In this document: positions 1 to 7,163 of the stretch, piece by piece | How positions within the stretch are numbered: the first letter of the stretch is position 1 | Layout: the number at the start of each line of letters is the position of its first letter | From: Candidatus Poseidoniaceae archaeon | GTDB taxonomy: Archaea; Thermoplasmatota; Poseidoniia; Poseidoniales; Poseidoniaceae | Direction of reading: 5' to 3' | Assembly: GCA_029250345.1 (NCBI GenBank) | Contig: JAQXFL010000001.1 | Location: 1 to 7,975, forward strand | DNA length: 7,975 nucleotides | Program-made: the position numbers and the translations under genes | The notes under the pieces: model-generated | What the model saw: the letters and a program-made list of their open reading frames with translations, nothing else | Database searches by the model: none | Told to the model about the DNA's origin: nothing

Positions 1-61
1 CCTCATCTCCATCTTCTGTGCTGATGGGTTGCCTTATGTGGGTGGGCATCAAGCCAACATC
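1..61. other. Left-edge sequence upstream of uvrC, unassigned
   Basis: These 61 bases precede the chosen uvrC start. The uvrC frame is open to the left edge, with a TTG at 29 as an alternative start. No good Shine-Dalgarno lies 4-10 nt before the ATG at 62; the nearest purine-rich run (about 40-46) is too far away. A weak A/T patch (CTTATG, 32-37) sits about 27 bp before the ATG and could be a degenerate TATA box for a leaderless transcript. A reverse-strand frame opening at ATG 49-47 and a forward frame ending at 71 both run to or from the edge. I cannot tell whether either is a neighbouring gene. Confidence 0.3.
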
Positions 62-1789
62 ATGCCTGTGACGCTCTCTTCGGTGGATTTTCCGAAGAAA
101 CCGGGTGTGTATCTTTTCAAATCGGAAAAGGGAAAAGTCCTCTACGTTGGCAAAGCAACGAGACTTAACGAACGAATACGGTCGTACTTCGCTTCCAATC
201 CAGATCGCCAAATGATTCCAGAACTTGTACGGAAGTCCGACACCATCGAATGCATGGTCACCCCGAATCCTGAAGAAGCTCTCATCCTCGAACGCGAACT
301 GATACGGCAGCATAAACCGCGGTACAACTCAATGCTCAAAGACGACAAATCCTATCCTTTCCTCGTTCTTACCGATGAAGAATTCCCACGCATCATGTAC
401 ACGCGCCATCCACCCAAACAAAGTGCTCGCTGGGGGCCGTTTCCGAACGCAGGGGCAGCGAAGCAAGTGATGCAATTGCTGCGTCGTCAATTTGGAATTC
501 GAGACTGCAAAGATTTGCTACCGCAGGGTTGCCTCTCGATGCATATTGGATTGTGCTCTGGCCCGTGTATTTCCGGCGAAGGCTATGCCGAGAGTGTTGA
601 TGCTGCGAAACGGATTCTCAACGGCGATGCTGCAGAACTCTTGGAAGAATTCGCCGTGCAGATGGATAACGCCTCACATGCGATGCAATTCGAAAAAGCG
701 GCACAAAGCAGGGATATGATTCGCGCCATCCGAACAACGACTGGTCAACACGTTGTTTCCAGTAAGGTGTATCGCGATTGCGATGCGCTTGGCATTGGAG
801 TGCAAGGTGACCTCGCTGCTGTTGTTGTGGTACATGCCAATAACGGAGTCGTGCAAGGGCAAGAAGTTTGGCCGATGCTGCACAGAGGTGATGTCAAAGA
901 AACCGTATCGATGTTCGTTTCTGAACACTACACCAACCGTACGCCGCCGAGATTACTGGTGACACCGGAACCTCTTGAAGACGGAACAGAACAATGGCTA
1001 ACGCAACGTCGTGGTTCGAACGTCGAAGTACGTATCCCCGTGCGCGGCGACCTCGTGACACTGCAAACTCTCGCTCAACAGAATGCGGAAATTCAAATTG
1101 TTCGGCTTTCCAACAAGACAAGTGGCTCTCTTGAACAACGGGCTGCAGATGAAGGCGCTGCTCTTCTCGGATTGGAACAACTCGACCATCTTGTTTGTTT
1201 TGACATGGCTCAGCTCTTAGGTGATGAGAGAGTTGGAGCAAGTGTCTCATTCCGCAACGGTAGGCCTGAGAAAAAAGAGTACCGGAAATACACCATTAAG
1301 GGCGATGCAATGGATGATTTACGTATGATGAGAGAAGTCGTTGAACGGTGGCTAAAACGCCAAGATGAATGGCCGGACATGGTTCTTATCGACGGTGGAG
1401 AAACCCATTTGTCAACCATTGCCGCCTTGGTTGAGGAACACGGCATCACCGGTCGATTCGAACTAGCAGCACTGGCGAAGCGTGAAGAGACAATATTCAG
1501 GAACAACGCAGCACCGCTTGTTCTTGACCGTAAAGGCCGAGTTATGGTTCACGCACGTGACGAAGCGCACAGATTTGTCAACACATTCCATCGCAAGCGG
1601 CGAAGCAGAAGAAAACTTGACGACCCACTGCAGGAAGTTGAAGGGCTCGGAGCCAAAAAAATGCAGAATCTCCTAAGACACTTTGGCGGCCGGCAAGGAA
1701 TCGCTCACGCTTCACTTCAGGACTTGAAAACGGTCCCAGGCATTGGCCCTTCGCTCGCCATGCGAATACATTCAGCGTTGCACGATTAA
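62..1789 (+). CDS. uvrC: UvrC, excinuclease ABC subunit C (bacterial-type nucleotide excision repair)
   Basis: UvrC is the dual-incision nuclease of UvrABC repair: it joins the UvrB-DNA complex and cuts 3' then 5' of the lesion. All family parts are visible in 575 residues, near the usual 580-620. The GIY-YIG domain has GVY at 15-17 and YVG at 28-30. Four cysteines (149, 157, 165, 169) match the iron-sulfur site. A UVR helix pair for UvrB contact spans about 193-224. The RNase H-like nuclease has D381 (FDM), D444 (LIDGG) and H503 (DEAHRF), spaced as the D367/D429/H488 triad of Thermotoga maritima UvrC. Two helix-hairpin-helix motifs (GLG 528-530, PGIG 559-562) close the protein. ATG 62 is preferred over TTG 29 because family members start just before the GIY motif. 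The stop abuts the stop of the convergent gene. uvrA and uvrB are not in the window. Catalytic residues look intact, so it should be functional. Confidence 0.97.
   Translation: MPVTLSSVDFPKKPGVYLFKSEKGKVLYVGKATRLNERIRSYFASNPDRQMIPELVRKSDTIECMVTPNPEEALILERELIRQHKPRYNSMLKDDKSYPFLVLTDEEFPRIMYTRHPPKQSARWGPFPNAGAAKQVMQLLRRQFGIRDCKDLLPQGCLSMHIGLCSGPCISGEGYAESVDAAKRILNGDAAELLEEFAVQMDNASHAMQFEKAAQSRDMIRAIRTTTGQHVVSSKVYRDCDALGIGVQGDLAAVVVVHANNGVVQGQEVWPMLHRGDVKETVSMFVSEHYTNRTPPRLLVTPEPLEDGTEQWLTQRRGSNVEVRIPVRGDLVTLQTLAQQNAEIQIVRLSNKTSGSLEQRAADEGAALLGLEQLDHLVCFDMAQLLGDERVGASVSFRNGRPEKKEYRKYTIKGDAMDDLRMMREVVERWLKRQDEWPDMVLIDGGETHLSTIAALVEEHGITGRFELAALAKREETIFRNNAAPLVLDRKGRVMVHARDEAHRFVNTFHRKRRSRRKLDDPLQEVEGLGAKKMQNLLRHFGGRQGIAHASLQDLKTVPGIGPSLAMRIHSALHD
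1655..1661 (-). terminator. Possible oligo-T termination site for the 1790-4885 gene
   Basis: Read on the minus strand this is a run of seven T, about 128 nt beyond the stop codon of the surface-protein gene and inside the 3' end of uvrC. Archaeal RNA polymerase can terminate at oligo-T runs in the non-template strand. No stronger run lies nearer, and no hairpin was seen. A weaker T5 run lies at a similar distance (5977-5973) beyond the cyclophilin stop. Being inside a coding sequence (Ala-Lys-Lys-Met codons), the run may simply reflect lysine codons. Confidence 0.2.
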
Positions 1790-4700
1790 TCAGTCAAATC
1801 TACCATCGCCCAATCCCGAAGAGGTTGGAGGGCGAGGAGGGGTTGTATCTTCTTGGTAATCCTTCAAGACCTCCATGTCCCCATGAATACCCTTGCTGTG
1901 GAAACCAGAAAGATCAGCGAATTCAGTCGGGTTAATGCTTACCTTGTGCGCCGATTGTGCCTTTGCAGCATTGCGAACCTTCTGTTTACGCAATTTACGC
2001 TTCTTTCGCCGCCGTATTGCGAGAACAAGAAGAATCGCTACAATGCCCAGATATTTCCATAGTTGAATGAAGAAGAAATACCATGTCACTTTGAACTTGA
2101 ATGTAATATCGTCTTCAAAATCACCGTATGGGACATGGTAGGTAATTTGCTGTCTGCCATCAACTTCGGCAATCTCAATGTTGCCTGCAGATGAGTTGAG
2201 ATAGGAGAATTCGAGGCCTTTCGGCATTGTAACGGTAAACGGTCCAGTCCAGCCCAAATCAAACTCCTCATTGACGGTGCTGTTGGTCAAGAAGAACGGC
2301 ACAGTCACTCGTTCAGGAGGAATGTTAACGCCCGATGGAGAGAAAATCGAAAATATTCCTGATGTAAGGGCGTGACTGAATGAATCAACCATGCTTGTCA
2401 TCGGGCCTAAAATCAAATTCCGAACGGCGTTGGTAGTCAGCGTAAATTCCGCAGAATCGAAGTTTCCTGTCCACATTTCTGCAAGATTGCCATCGACTTC
2501 AAGCTTGAAACGAACCTTCGGTATTTTCATTGAAAGGTATATTCCCTCGTTATCGGAGACAACATAGTCTGGAGCATCGATTCCACCAATGTTGAAATCG
2601 ATGACAAATGCATCCAAATCGACGGATTTGATTTGGGTTGAATGTGTGTCGAGATAGTATGCAATCGTTTGGTGAATGAAATCGGTGAGAACTTCACCAA
2701 AGCGCTCTACGAATGCCGTAATGCCTTGACTTGAGAATTCAAACGTAATGTTTTCTCCACACACCGGCATGTAATCCATCATTTCAGCCGTGCAGTAGTC
2801 CGAGAAGTTCAATGTACTGTTAATTGGAGATTCCAGCCGACTCGAGATATCGATGCCTAGCCGAACCAAATCGGAAGGGATTGCCTCCATGGAGATGCTG
2901 TGGTTTTCGAACGTTGGAATTCGGTCTTGCGGGATACCAATTCGGTGTAGAGCAACACTAGCATCGAGTCCAAACTCAACTGAAACGGACCGGTCCCATT
3001 CATTGAAATCGAACTCCATTGCATCCAAGCCACCGACGTTTGTGGTGCAGGTGGATTGATTCGAATAACATGCAATATCACCGTTTTCGTTTTTGATAAT
3101 ATTCCGCCAATCGTATTGATCAACTCCGGAAAAAGAAATATCCATTTGGTCGTTGCCGTCGAGAGAATCCTTCAAAGTGATGCGGTCTGAACCATCCATG
3201 GTTTGAATCCACGCAGGGAGAATGATTTCGAGAGTGAGTTCTGATGGAGGAAGGTCGTCTGGAACAATGTCAGAGAGGAAATTGCTGTCCATTACCGATT
3301 GGAACTCAATCCCTGCATTCATCACTCTGCGGAAATCCTCGGTTGTGAGGACGTCAAGCACATCGGCTACATCCTCATTATCGTTGTTCTCTTTCATGAT
3401 ATCGAGCAAGCGCATTGAGAACGGTTGGCTTGTCGCTCGAAGGTAGACTGGGTGTTCGTAGGACATCGCTTTTTCACCCTGGACACAATAGTACAGAGGC
3501 TTGTTCGGTGGAACAATTTCAGTGCAGCCGCTTGAATGTGTGAAGTTGAGACCTCCCTCGGGTCCTACGATTCCTTCACCGCCCGTCGATTCAGAGACCC
3601 ATGACATTGGATTCATTTGAATCGTTTCCATTCCTGCTACAGTCGAGGAAATACCCTCTGCGATGGTATCTACGGGGAATTGGCTGGTGATATTGGAAAG
3701 GTCGACAATATCGTTGTGGTAGGCAAGTCGGATTCCGTCCGAAGTGACTTGATTCATCGTCGCTCGATCGGCGACGCTCATCATCGAAATACCCCAATCA
3801 GACATTGTATCTTGATCCAAATAATGCAAGGCCACAATGAAATCCAATGTAGCCGAGGATTCATCTCGCAAGTCGAGCCGAATCTGTAGGTCAAGTGCCT
3901 TTTCATTGCTCGGAATAACGACGGTCGATGTGTCCGTTCGATTTCGGTGTTCCATTTCCACTTCTATCGGTAGAGCAAGATCGCCGTCGTTTTCTCCAGC
4001 GTTTCTGTGGTCGATTTCCCATTCACCAGCAAAATATGCTGGTGGACCGGTTCGTGCTGCACGTACTCCATTGGCATCAACACTCTTGATCGAAGCGTAT
4101 TCAGGGGGATTGAATGAGTACGATGACTTGTGTCCCGGAAGCCCGACTAAATCGAACATTGTAGTGACCTCTGTTCCCATGACAAGAAGGCCTTGGTAGG
4201 CTCTTTCAAGTTCTAAATTTGAATTGGGTACAAGATTGAAAGAATCCGGTGAGAGCGTGATATCGACGCTGCTCTGAATGCAAATAGGTGGCTCAAAGGC
4301 GTTATTGGTCGAAGCACCTTCATCGGATGCATCGCTCATCTCATCCGTCGAACATTGAACCGTAACACCACCGTTCGTGTAAGTACCGACGTAACCGGTC
4401 ATCGGAGAAGAAGCTGAACCAAAGCCTGATTCGACAGAATCTTCGATTGCTTTGTCGATTTCAGTGATGAGTTGGTCTTGTACACGAACACCTGGTGAGT
4501 TTGGAAGTTCAGTATCAAATTGGTCTCGAATAAGGTCTGCAGGGGCTCCATCTTTCGAATCTAAACCGTCGTTTGCAAGTGCCAGTTGGACAGCAGGTAT
4601 ACTGTCCAGGCCGAGTGCAGTGCGGTTAAATTCACGAATAGCCCACACCAAATCGAGTCGGATGGTCGATGTGTCTTCGAGAGTAAAATCATACTTCCCC

Positions 4701-4885
4701 TCAATCCAATCTTGTCGATGAGGTGTGAGGTCTTCGTTGCTGTCGTATTCATCGCATGCGGTTTGACATGAACTCATGTTCGCAGCAGAAACGAGCGGTG
4801 CGTAGAGATGCAGCGTCATCACCAATACCAAGGCAATTGATGTCGAAAAACTGAGGCGAGTGGGCCGTTGGCTTCTGTGCGACAT
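1790..4885 (-). CDS. Large Sec-exported, membrane-anchored surface protein of unknown function
   Basis: I do not recognise a family. The 1031-residue protein opens with a signal peptide: basic residues R4, R7 and R10, a hydrophobic core at about 15-30, and a likely signal peptidase site after VSA (32-34). C40 is not in a lipobox, so this is not a lipoprotein. An acidic ectodomain (about 36-934) carries 12 N-X-S/T sequons and ten cysteines in five close pairs (40/44, 178/202, 454/467, 606/613, 698/709). One membrane helix spans about 935-957. It is followed by a strongly basic stretch (958-971) and a 74-residue cytoplasmic tail that turns proline-rich near the end (TTPPRPP). I saw no clear internal repeat or enzyme motif. 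ATG 4885 is chosen because it gives a complete signal peptide; it has no Shine-Dalgarno. The gene shares a 51-bp gap with divergent taw2 and abuts uvrC. A receptor, adhesin or envelope role is possible, but that is only inferred from topology. Confidence 0.9.
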   Translation of the reverse strand: MSHRSQRPTRLSFSTSIALVLVMTLHLYAPLVSAANMSSCQTACDEYDSNEDLTPHRQDWIEGKYDFTLEDTSTIRLDLVWAIREFNRTALGLDSIPAVQLALANDGLDSKDGAPADLIRDQFDTELPNSPGVRVQDQLITEIDKAIEDSVESGFGSASSPMTGYVGTYTNGGVTVQCSTDEMSDASDEGASTNNAFEPPICIQSSVDITLSPDSFNLVPNSNLELERAYQGLLVMGTEVTTMFDLVGLPGHKSSYSFNPPEYASIKSVDANGVRAARTGPPAYFAGEWEIDHRNAGENDGDLALPIEVEMEHRNRTDTSTVVIPSNEKALDLQIRLDLRDESSATLDFIVALHYLDQDTMSDWGISMMSVADRATMNQVTSDGIRLAYHNDIVDLSNITSQFPVDTIAEGISSTVAGMETIQMNPMSWVSESTGGEGIVGPEGGLNFTHSSGCTEIVPPNKPLYYCVQGEKAMSYEHPVYLRATSQPFSMRLLDIMKENNDNEDVADVLDVLTTEDFRRVMNAGIEFQSVMDSNFLSDIVPDDLPPSELTLEIILPAWIQTMDGSDRITLKDSLDGNDQMDISFSGVDQYDWRNIIKNENGDIACYSNQSTCTTNVGGLDAMEFDFNEWDRSVSVEFGLDASVALHRIGIPQDRIPTFENHSISMEAIPSDLVRLGIDISSRLESPINSTLNFSDYCTAEMMDYMPVCGENITFEFSSQGITAFVERFGEVLTDFIHQTIAYYLDTHSTQIKSVDLDAFVIDFNIGGIDAPDYVVSDNEGIYLSMKIPKVRFKLEVDGNLAEMWTGNFDSAEFTLTTNAVRNLILGPMTSMVDSFSHALTSGIFSIFSPSGVNIPPERVTVPFFLTNSTVNEEFDLGWTGPFTVTMPKGLEFSYLNSSAGNIEIAEVDGRQQITYHVPYGDFEDDITFKFKVTWYFFFIQLWKYLGIVAILLVLAIRRRKKRKLRKQKVRNAAKAQSAHKVSINPTEFADLSGFHSKGIHGDMEVLKDYQEDTTPPRPPTSSGLGDGRFD

Positions 4886-4936
4886 GGTACAGTGTTGTCA
4901 CGCCATGTTCAAAGTCGTTGCTCTCTTGGAGCAACC
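4886..4936. promoter_or_regulatory. Compact divergent promoter region, surface protein / taw2
   Basis: These 51 bp must hold the promoters of both flanking genes unless transcription enters from within a coding sequence. The most A/T-rich patch, GTTCAAAG at 4907-4914, is centred at about 4911. That is the midpoint of the gap and 26 bp from each start codon, the distance expected of an archaeal TATA box if both transcripts are leaderless. The sequence is a poor TATA match, so this is tentative. A perfect inverted repeat occupies 4917-4935. Confidence 0.45.
4917..4935. repeat. Perfect 7-bp inverted repeat, 5-nt spacer, just before taw2
   Basis: GTTGCTC (4917-4923), spacer TCTTG, GAGCAAC (4929-4935). 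The right arm ends two bases before the taw2 ATG and includes most of the Shine-Dalgarno-like GGAG at 4928-4931. It could be a dimeric regulator site between the TATA position and the transcript start. Alternatively, if the transcript begins upstream of 4917, it is an RNA hairpin masking the ribosome site. The repeat is seen directly; its function is inferred. Confidence 0.5.
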
Positions 4937-6109
4937 ATGGACGATTCAGTCTCAAAGCCCACCAACTGCAATGCAGTAAGGTGCCAACTTGAGATGGGGG
5001 AATCGCTTCACTTGGCTCTTGACAAATATGATTTGCTGAATCCGGATTGGAAGCCATTGCGCAAGAGAGATTCGCTCATACTGCCGTTAAAGAGCGGATT
5101 GAAGGACGAACAGTTACGCGTGTTGAAGGACCTGTCTTTCGAAGTTCATCTGATCAACCAAGAATTTGAAAAAGCGGAATTATCGAACAATCCTCATGCT
5201 CAACTCAGGAGGATGGTTTCAAATTGGCTCGCCGATACTTCCAATGGCGCAGAACTCGAAGTACTCGTTTCTCAACTGCCTCAAAAGTGGGAACGATACG
5301 GCGACATGATTGTTCTGCCAGAACGAGCGTTTGAGAGCGACGGGTGGTCTGAACTTCTGAATCGCTGCTCCGAGTCTCAAGTGGAAGCACTTTGGCGATG
5401 CATTACCAAGGCGCTCTCTGGCAAACGCTTGGCGCGCCAGCACCCAATTGCCAAAGATATTTTTCGAAGTTCTCAAACTGAACTGTTGTTCGGAGAAAGC
5501 GGTTGGGTCGAATTCACAGACCACGGCGTACAATTCGGATTTGATGCAACACAAGTCATGTTCTCATCCGGCAACAATACGGAGCGACGGCGCATTGGAA
5601 ATATTCCAATGGATGGAGAAGTCGTCGTTGATGCATATGCAGGAGTCGGATACTATACCCTGCATATGGCACTCCGCAGTCAAGCGATGCATGTTCATGC
5701 GTTTGAGATGAACCCACAATCGATTAAAGGACTGCAGTGGGCGATTAAAGCGAACCACCTCGAAAACAAAATTACCGTTCACCATGGCGATAATCAACTG
5801 CTGCTGCCCAATGTATACGCTCAAGCAGACCGATGCCATCTCGGACTATTGCCTTCTTCTGAGCACGCTTGGGAACACGCTATTCAGTGCCTAAAACCGA
5901 GTGGAGGTTGGTTGCATATTCACATGAATGTTCAAGAGGATGACATCGAAAGTTGGCGCACGGCAACCCTTGAAAAATTGGAAATATTGGCTGAAGCACA
6001 CGGTAGAAAATGGTCCATAGAATCCCAACACTTAGAGAAAGTAAAGTGGTTCTCTCCAAAGGTACGTCACGTGGTGCTCGATGTGCATTGCCGGAGCAGA
6101 GACGCGTAA
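4937..6109 (+). CDS. taw2: TYW2/Taw2-type tRNA wybutosine aminocarboxypropyltransferase
   Basis: This is a Trm5/TYW2-family class I SAM enzyme. TYW2/Taw2 moves the 3-amino-3-carboxypropyl group of SAM onto the tricyclic imG-14 base at position 37 of tRNA-Phe, which helps keep the reading frame. In 390 residues it shows SSGN (210-213), the SAM loop VVDAYAGVGYYT (230-241), acidic E257 after strand 2 (FEMNP), HGDN (283-286) and LGLLPSSE (302-309). The last motif sits where Trm5 has its N-[LI]-P motif and resembles TYW2 instead. The end (HGRKW, then a VLDVHC segment) also matches human TRMT12 as I remember it. ATG 4937 is preferred over TTG 4868 because the latter overlaps the divergent gene and adds non-family sequence. 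GGAG at 4928-4931 lies five bases upstream, the only good Shine-Dalgarno in the window. The other wybutosine genes (taw1, trm5, taw3) are not present here. Confidence 0.87.
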   Translation: MDDSVSKPTNCNAVRCQLEMGESLHLALDKYDLLNPDWKPLRKRDSLILPLKSGLKDEQLRVLKDLSFEVHLINQEFEKAELSNNPHAQLRRMVSNWLADTSNGAELEVLVSQLPQKWERYGDMIVLPERAFESDGWSELLNRCSESQVEALWRCITKALSGKRLARQHPIAKDIFRSSQTELLFGESGWVEFTDHGVQFGFDATQVMFSSGNNTERRRIGNIPMDGEVVVDAYAGVGYYTLHMALRSQAMHVHAFEMNPQSIKGLQWAIKANHLENKITVHHGDNQLLLPNVYAQADRCHLGLLPSSEHAWEHAIQCLKPSGGWLHIHMNVQEDDIESWRTATLEKLEILAEAHGRKWSIESQHLEKVKWFSPKVRHVVLDVHCRSRDA

Positions 6110-6110
6110 T

Positions 6111-7124
6111 TCACGGAATCGGATCGTCGACGAGGAAAGCGTCCAAACTGACGGTTGAATCATGCTTCTCCAACGTCAGCGGTTGTTCAGTTCGTGCAAC
6201 ATACATCCCAAGAGCAACAAGAAGGAACATTCCAATGAATGTTGATTTGAAAAATGTACTCGATGAATCACCCAGAATTGAAAAGAAGCCTTTGTTGTCA
6301 GTCGGAGCTTTAGCAACGCCTCGTAGAGTTCCATCTGGGTCAGATACACCAACTAAATCAACGGTTACGATGAGTACTTCATTGACAGGGCGGCCGAGTA
6401 AATCAGGTCCCGGATTTTGAAAACCTTGGGCACTTGCTGGATTCGTCACGGTCGGAGTGGTTGCAATACCGCGGACATGAACCATGCCATCTCTTACAAT
6501 TCCAAACACTGCATAACCTCCGTCATCGCGGTTCTCAGGGTCAAGTCCGTGTTGCTCAGAGTGTGTGATGTACCATTGGGAATCCGCTGAATCTTCTTCT
6601 GCGCCTCTTGCCATCCCCATTGCACCGTCAACATGAGACAATTCCTCATGGTGCTCCAGTGGAATTGTAGTGCCGGTTCCACCGCTCCCACATGTGGGCT
6701 CAAGAGGATTCGTTGCAGGGTAAACTCCGAACTTTTTGCATGTAGGGTCGCCGGATTGAGCAACAAAATCTTCGACGACACGATGGAAGAAAATTCCATT
6801 GTAGACGCCTGAATCGATGTTTTTGATCATATTGGCAGTAGTGATGGGTGTCCGTTGTTCAAACAATTCAAGGGTGATGCTGCCGGTGATACGATCCTCA
6901 CCGAAATTTGGGACATACGATACTTGGATGACAAAGATTGGGTTTCCCTGATAGGTCTCTTTCATTGGAGTATCTTCTTCAAGTGGCCCATCGCTCCACA
7001 ACGATGGGTCGATACCGGTTGAACGCCATGCTGGTTGGTCGTCATCAGCACTGGCAAATCCGATTCCACCGGTACTCACGAGCAGTAAGTTGAGAACGAG
7101 AACTACTGCAAACCGTCCTTTCAT
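6111..7124 (-). CDS. Secreted, membrane-anchored cyclophilin-type peptidyl-prolyl isomerase
   Basis: This cyclophilin would catalyse cis-trans isomerisation of prolyl bonds in exported proteins outside the membrane. From ATG 7124 it has 337 residues: signal peptide (MKGRF, a hydrophobic core, FASA near 25-28), a cyclophilin domain at about 58-265, a membrane helix at about 290-310, and a 27-residue cytoplasmic tail from R311. Active-site elements are visible: FFHR with R115 (CypA R55), F120 and Q123 (CypA F60 and Q63), MARG 171-174, and QWYI 183-186 with Y185 at the CypA F113 position. CypA W121 has no clear counterpart. A 15-residue insert between C129 and C145 interrupts the usual GDPT-GxGxG loop and may be disulfide-closed. 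Starts at ATG 7184 or 7178 would add 20 or 18 residues in front of the signal peptide, so 7124 is preferred. The stop lies one base from the taw2 stop. Confidence 0.92.
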   Translation of the reverse strand: MKGRFAVVLVLNLLLVSTGGIGFASADDDQPAWRSTGIDPSLWSDGPLEEDTPMKETYQGNPIFVIQVSYVPNFGEDRITGSITLELFEQRTPITTANMIKNIDSGVYNGIFFHRVVEDFVAQSGDPTCKKFGVYPATNPLEPTCGSGGTGTTIPLEHHEELSHVDGAMGMARGAEEDSADSQWYITHSEQHGLDPENRDDGGYAVFGIVRDGMVHVRGIATTPTVTNPASAQGFQNPGPDLLGRPVNEVLIVTVDLVGVSDPDGTLRGVAKAPTDNKGFFSILGDSSSTFFKSTFIGMFLLVALGMYVARTEQPLTLEKHDSTVSLDAFLVDDPIP

Positions 7125-7163
7125 ACTACGCCGAGAGAGTTCCCCCCCATGAATCGCTCGCTC

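Noticed and set aside
1..71. A divergent gene start at 49 (reverse) or the end of an upstream gene at 71 (forward)
   Set aside because: Both frames are open to the edge, but 16-23 codons with no recognisable motif cannot separate a real gene from chance.
1655..1661. Programmed frameshift at the A7 run in uvrC
   Set aside because: The zero frame continues through both helix-hairpin-helix motifs to a normal family end, so no shift is needed.
2500..2760. Lipid-binding (TULIP-like) fold suggested by amphipathic helix-strand patterns in the surface protein
   Set aside because: The resemblance rests only on a vague alternation of hydrophobic residues; no motif supports it.
3837..4199. Forward open frames within the surface-protein gene
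   Set aside because: They are antisense to a long frame that has a coherent signal peptide, sequons and membrane helix; their translations are low-complexity Ser and Arg-rich.
4740..4790. Lipoprotein signal in the surface protein because of C40
   Set aside because: Residues before C40 are NMSS rather than a lipobox with Leu at -3 and a small residue at -1, and a signal peptidase I site (VSA) lies just before.
4937..6109. Trm5 (tRNA m1G37 methyltransferase) as the identity of this gene
   Set aside because: Trm5 has an N-[LI]-P type motif where this protein has LGLLPSSE, and the end of the protein matches TYW2 better. The general fold alone would not distinguish the two.
6010..6420. Forward open frame bridging the taw2/cyclophilin junction
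   Set aside because: It starts inside taw2 in another frame and runs antisense into the cyclophilin. Its composition is Arg, Ser and Thr-rich with no domain, and both overlapped genes are well supported.
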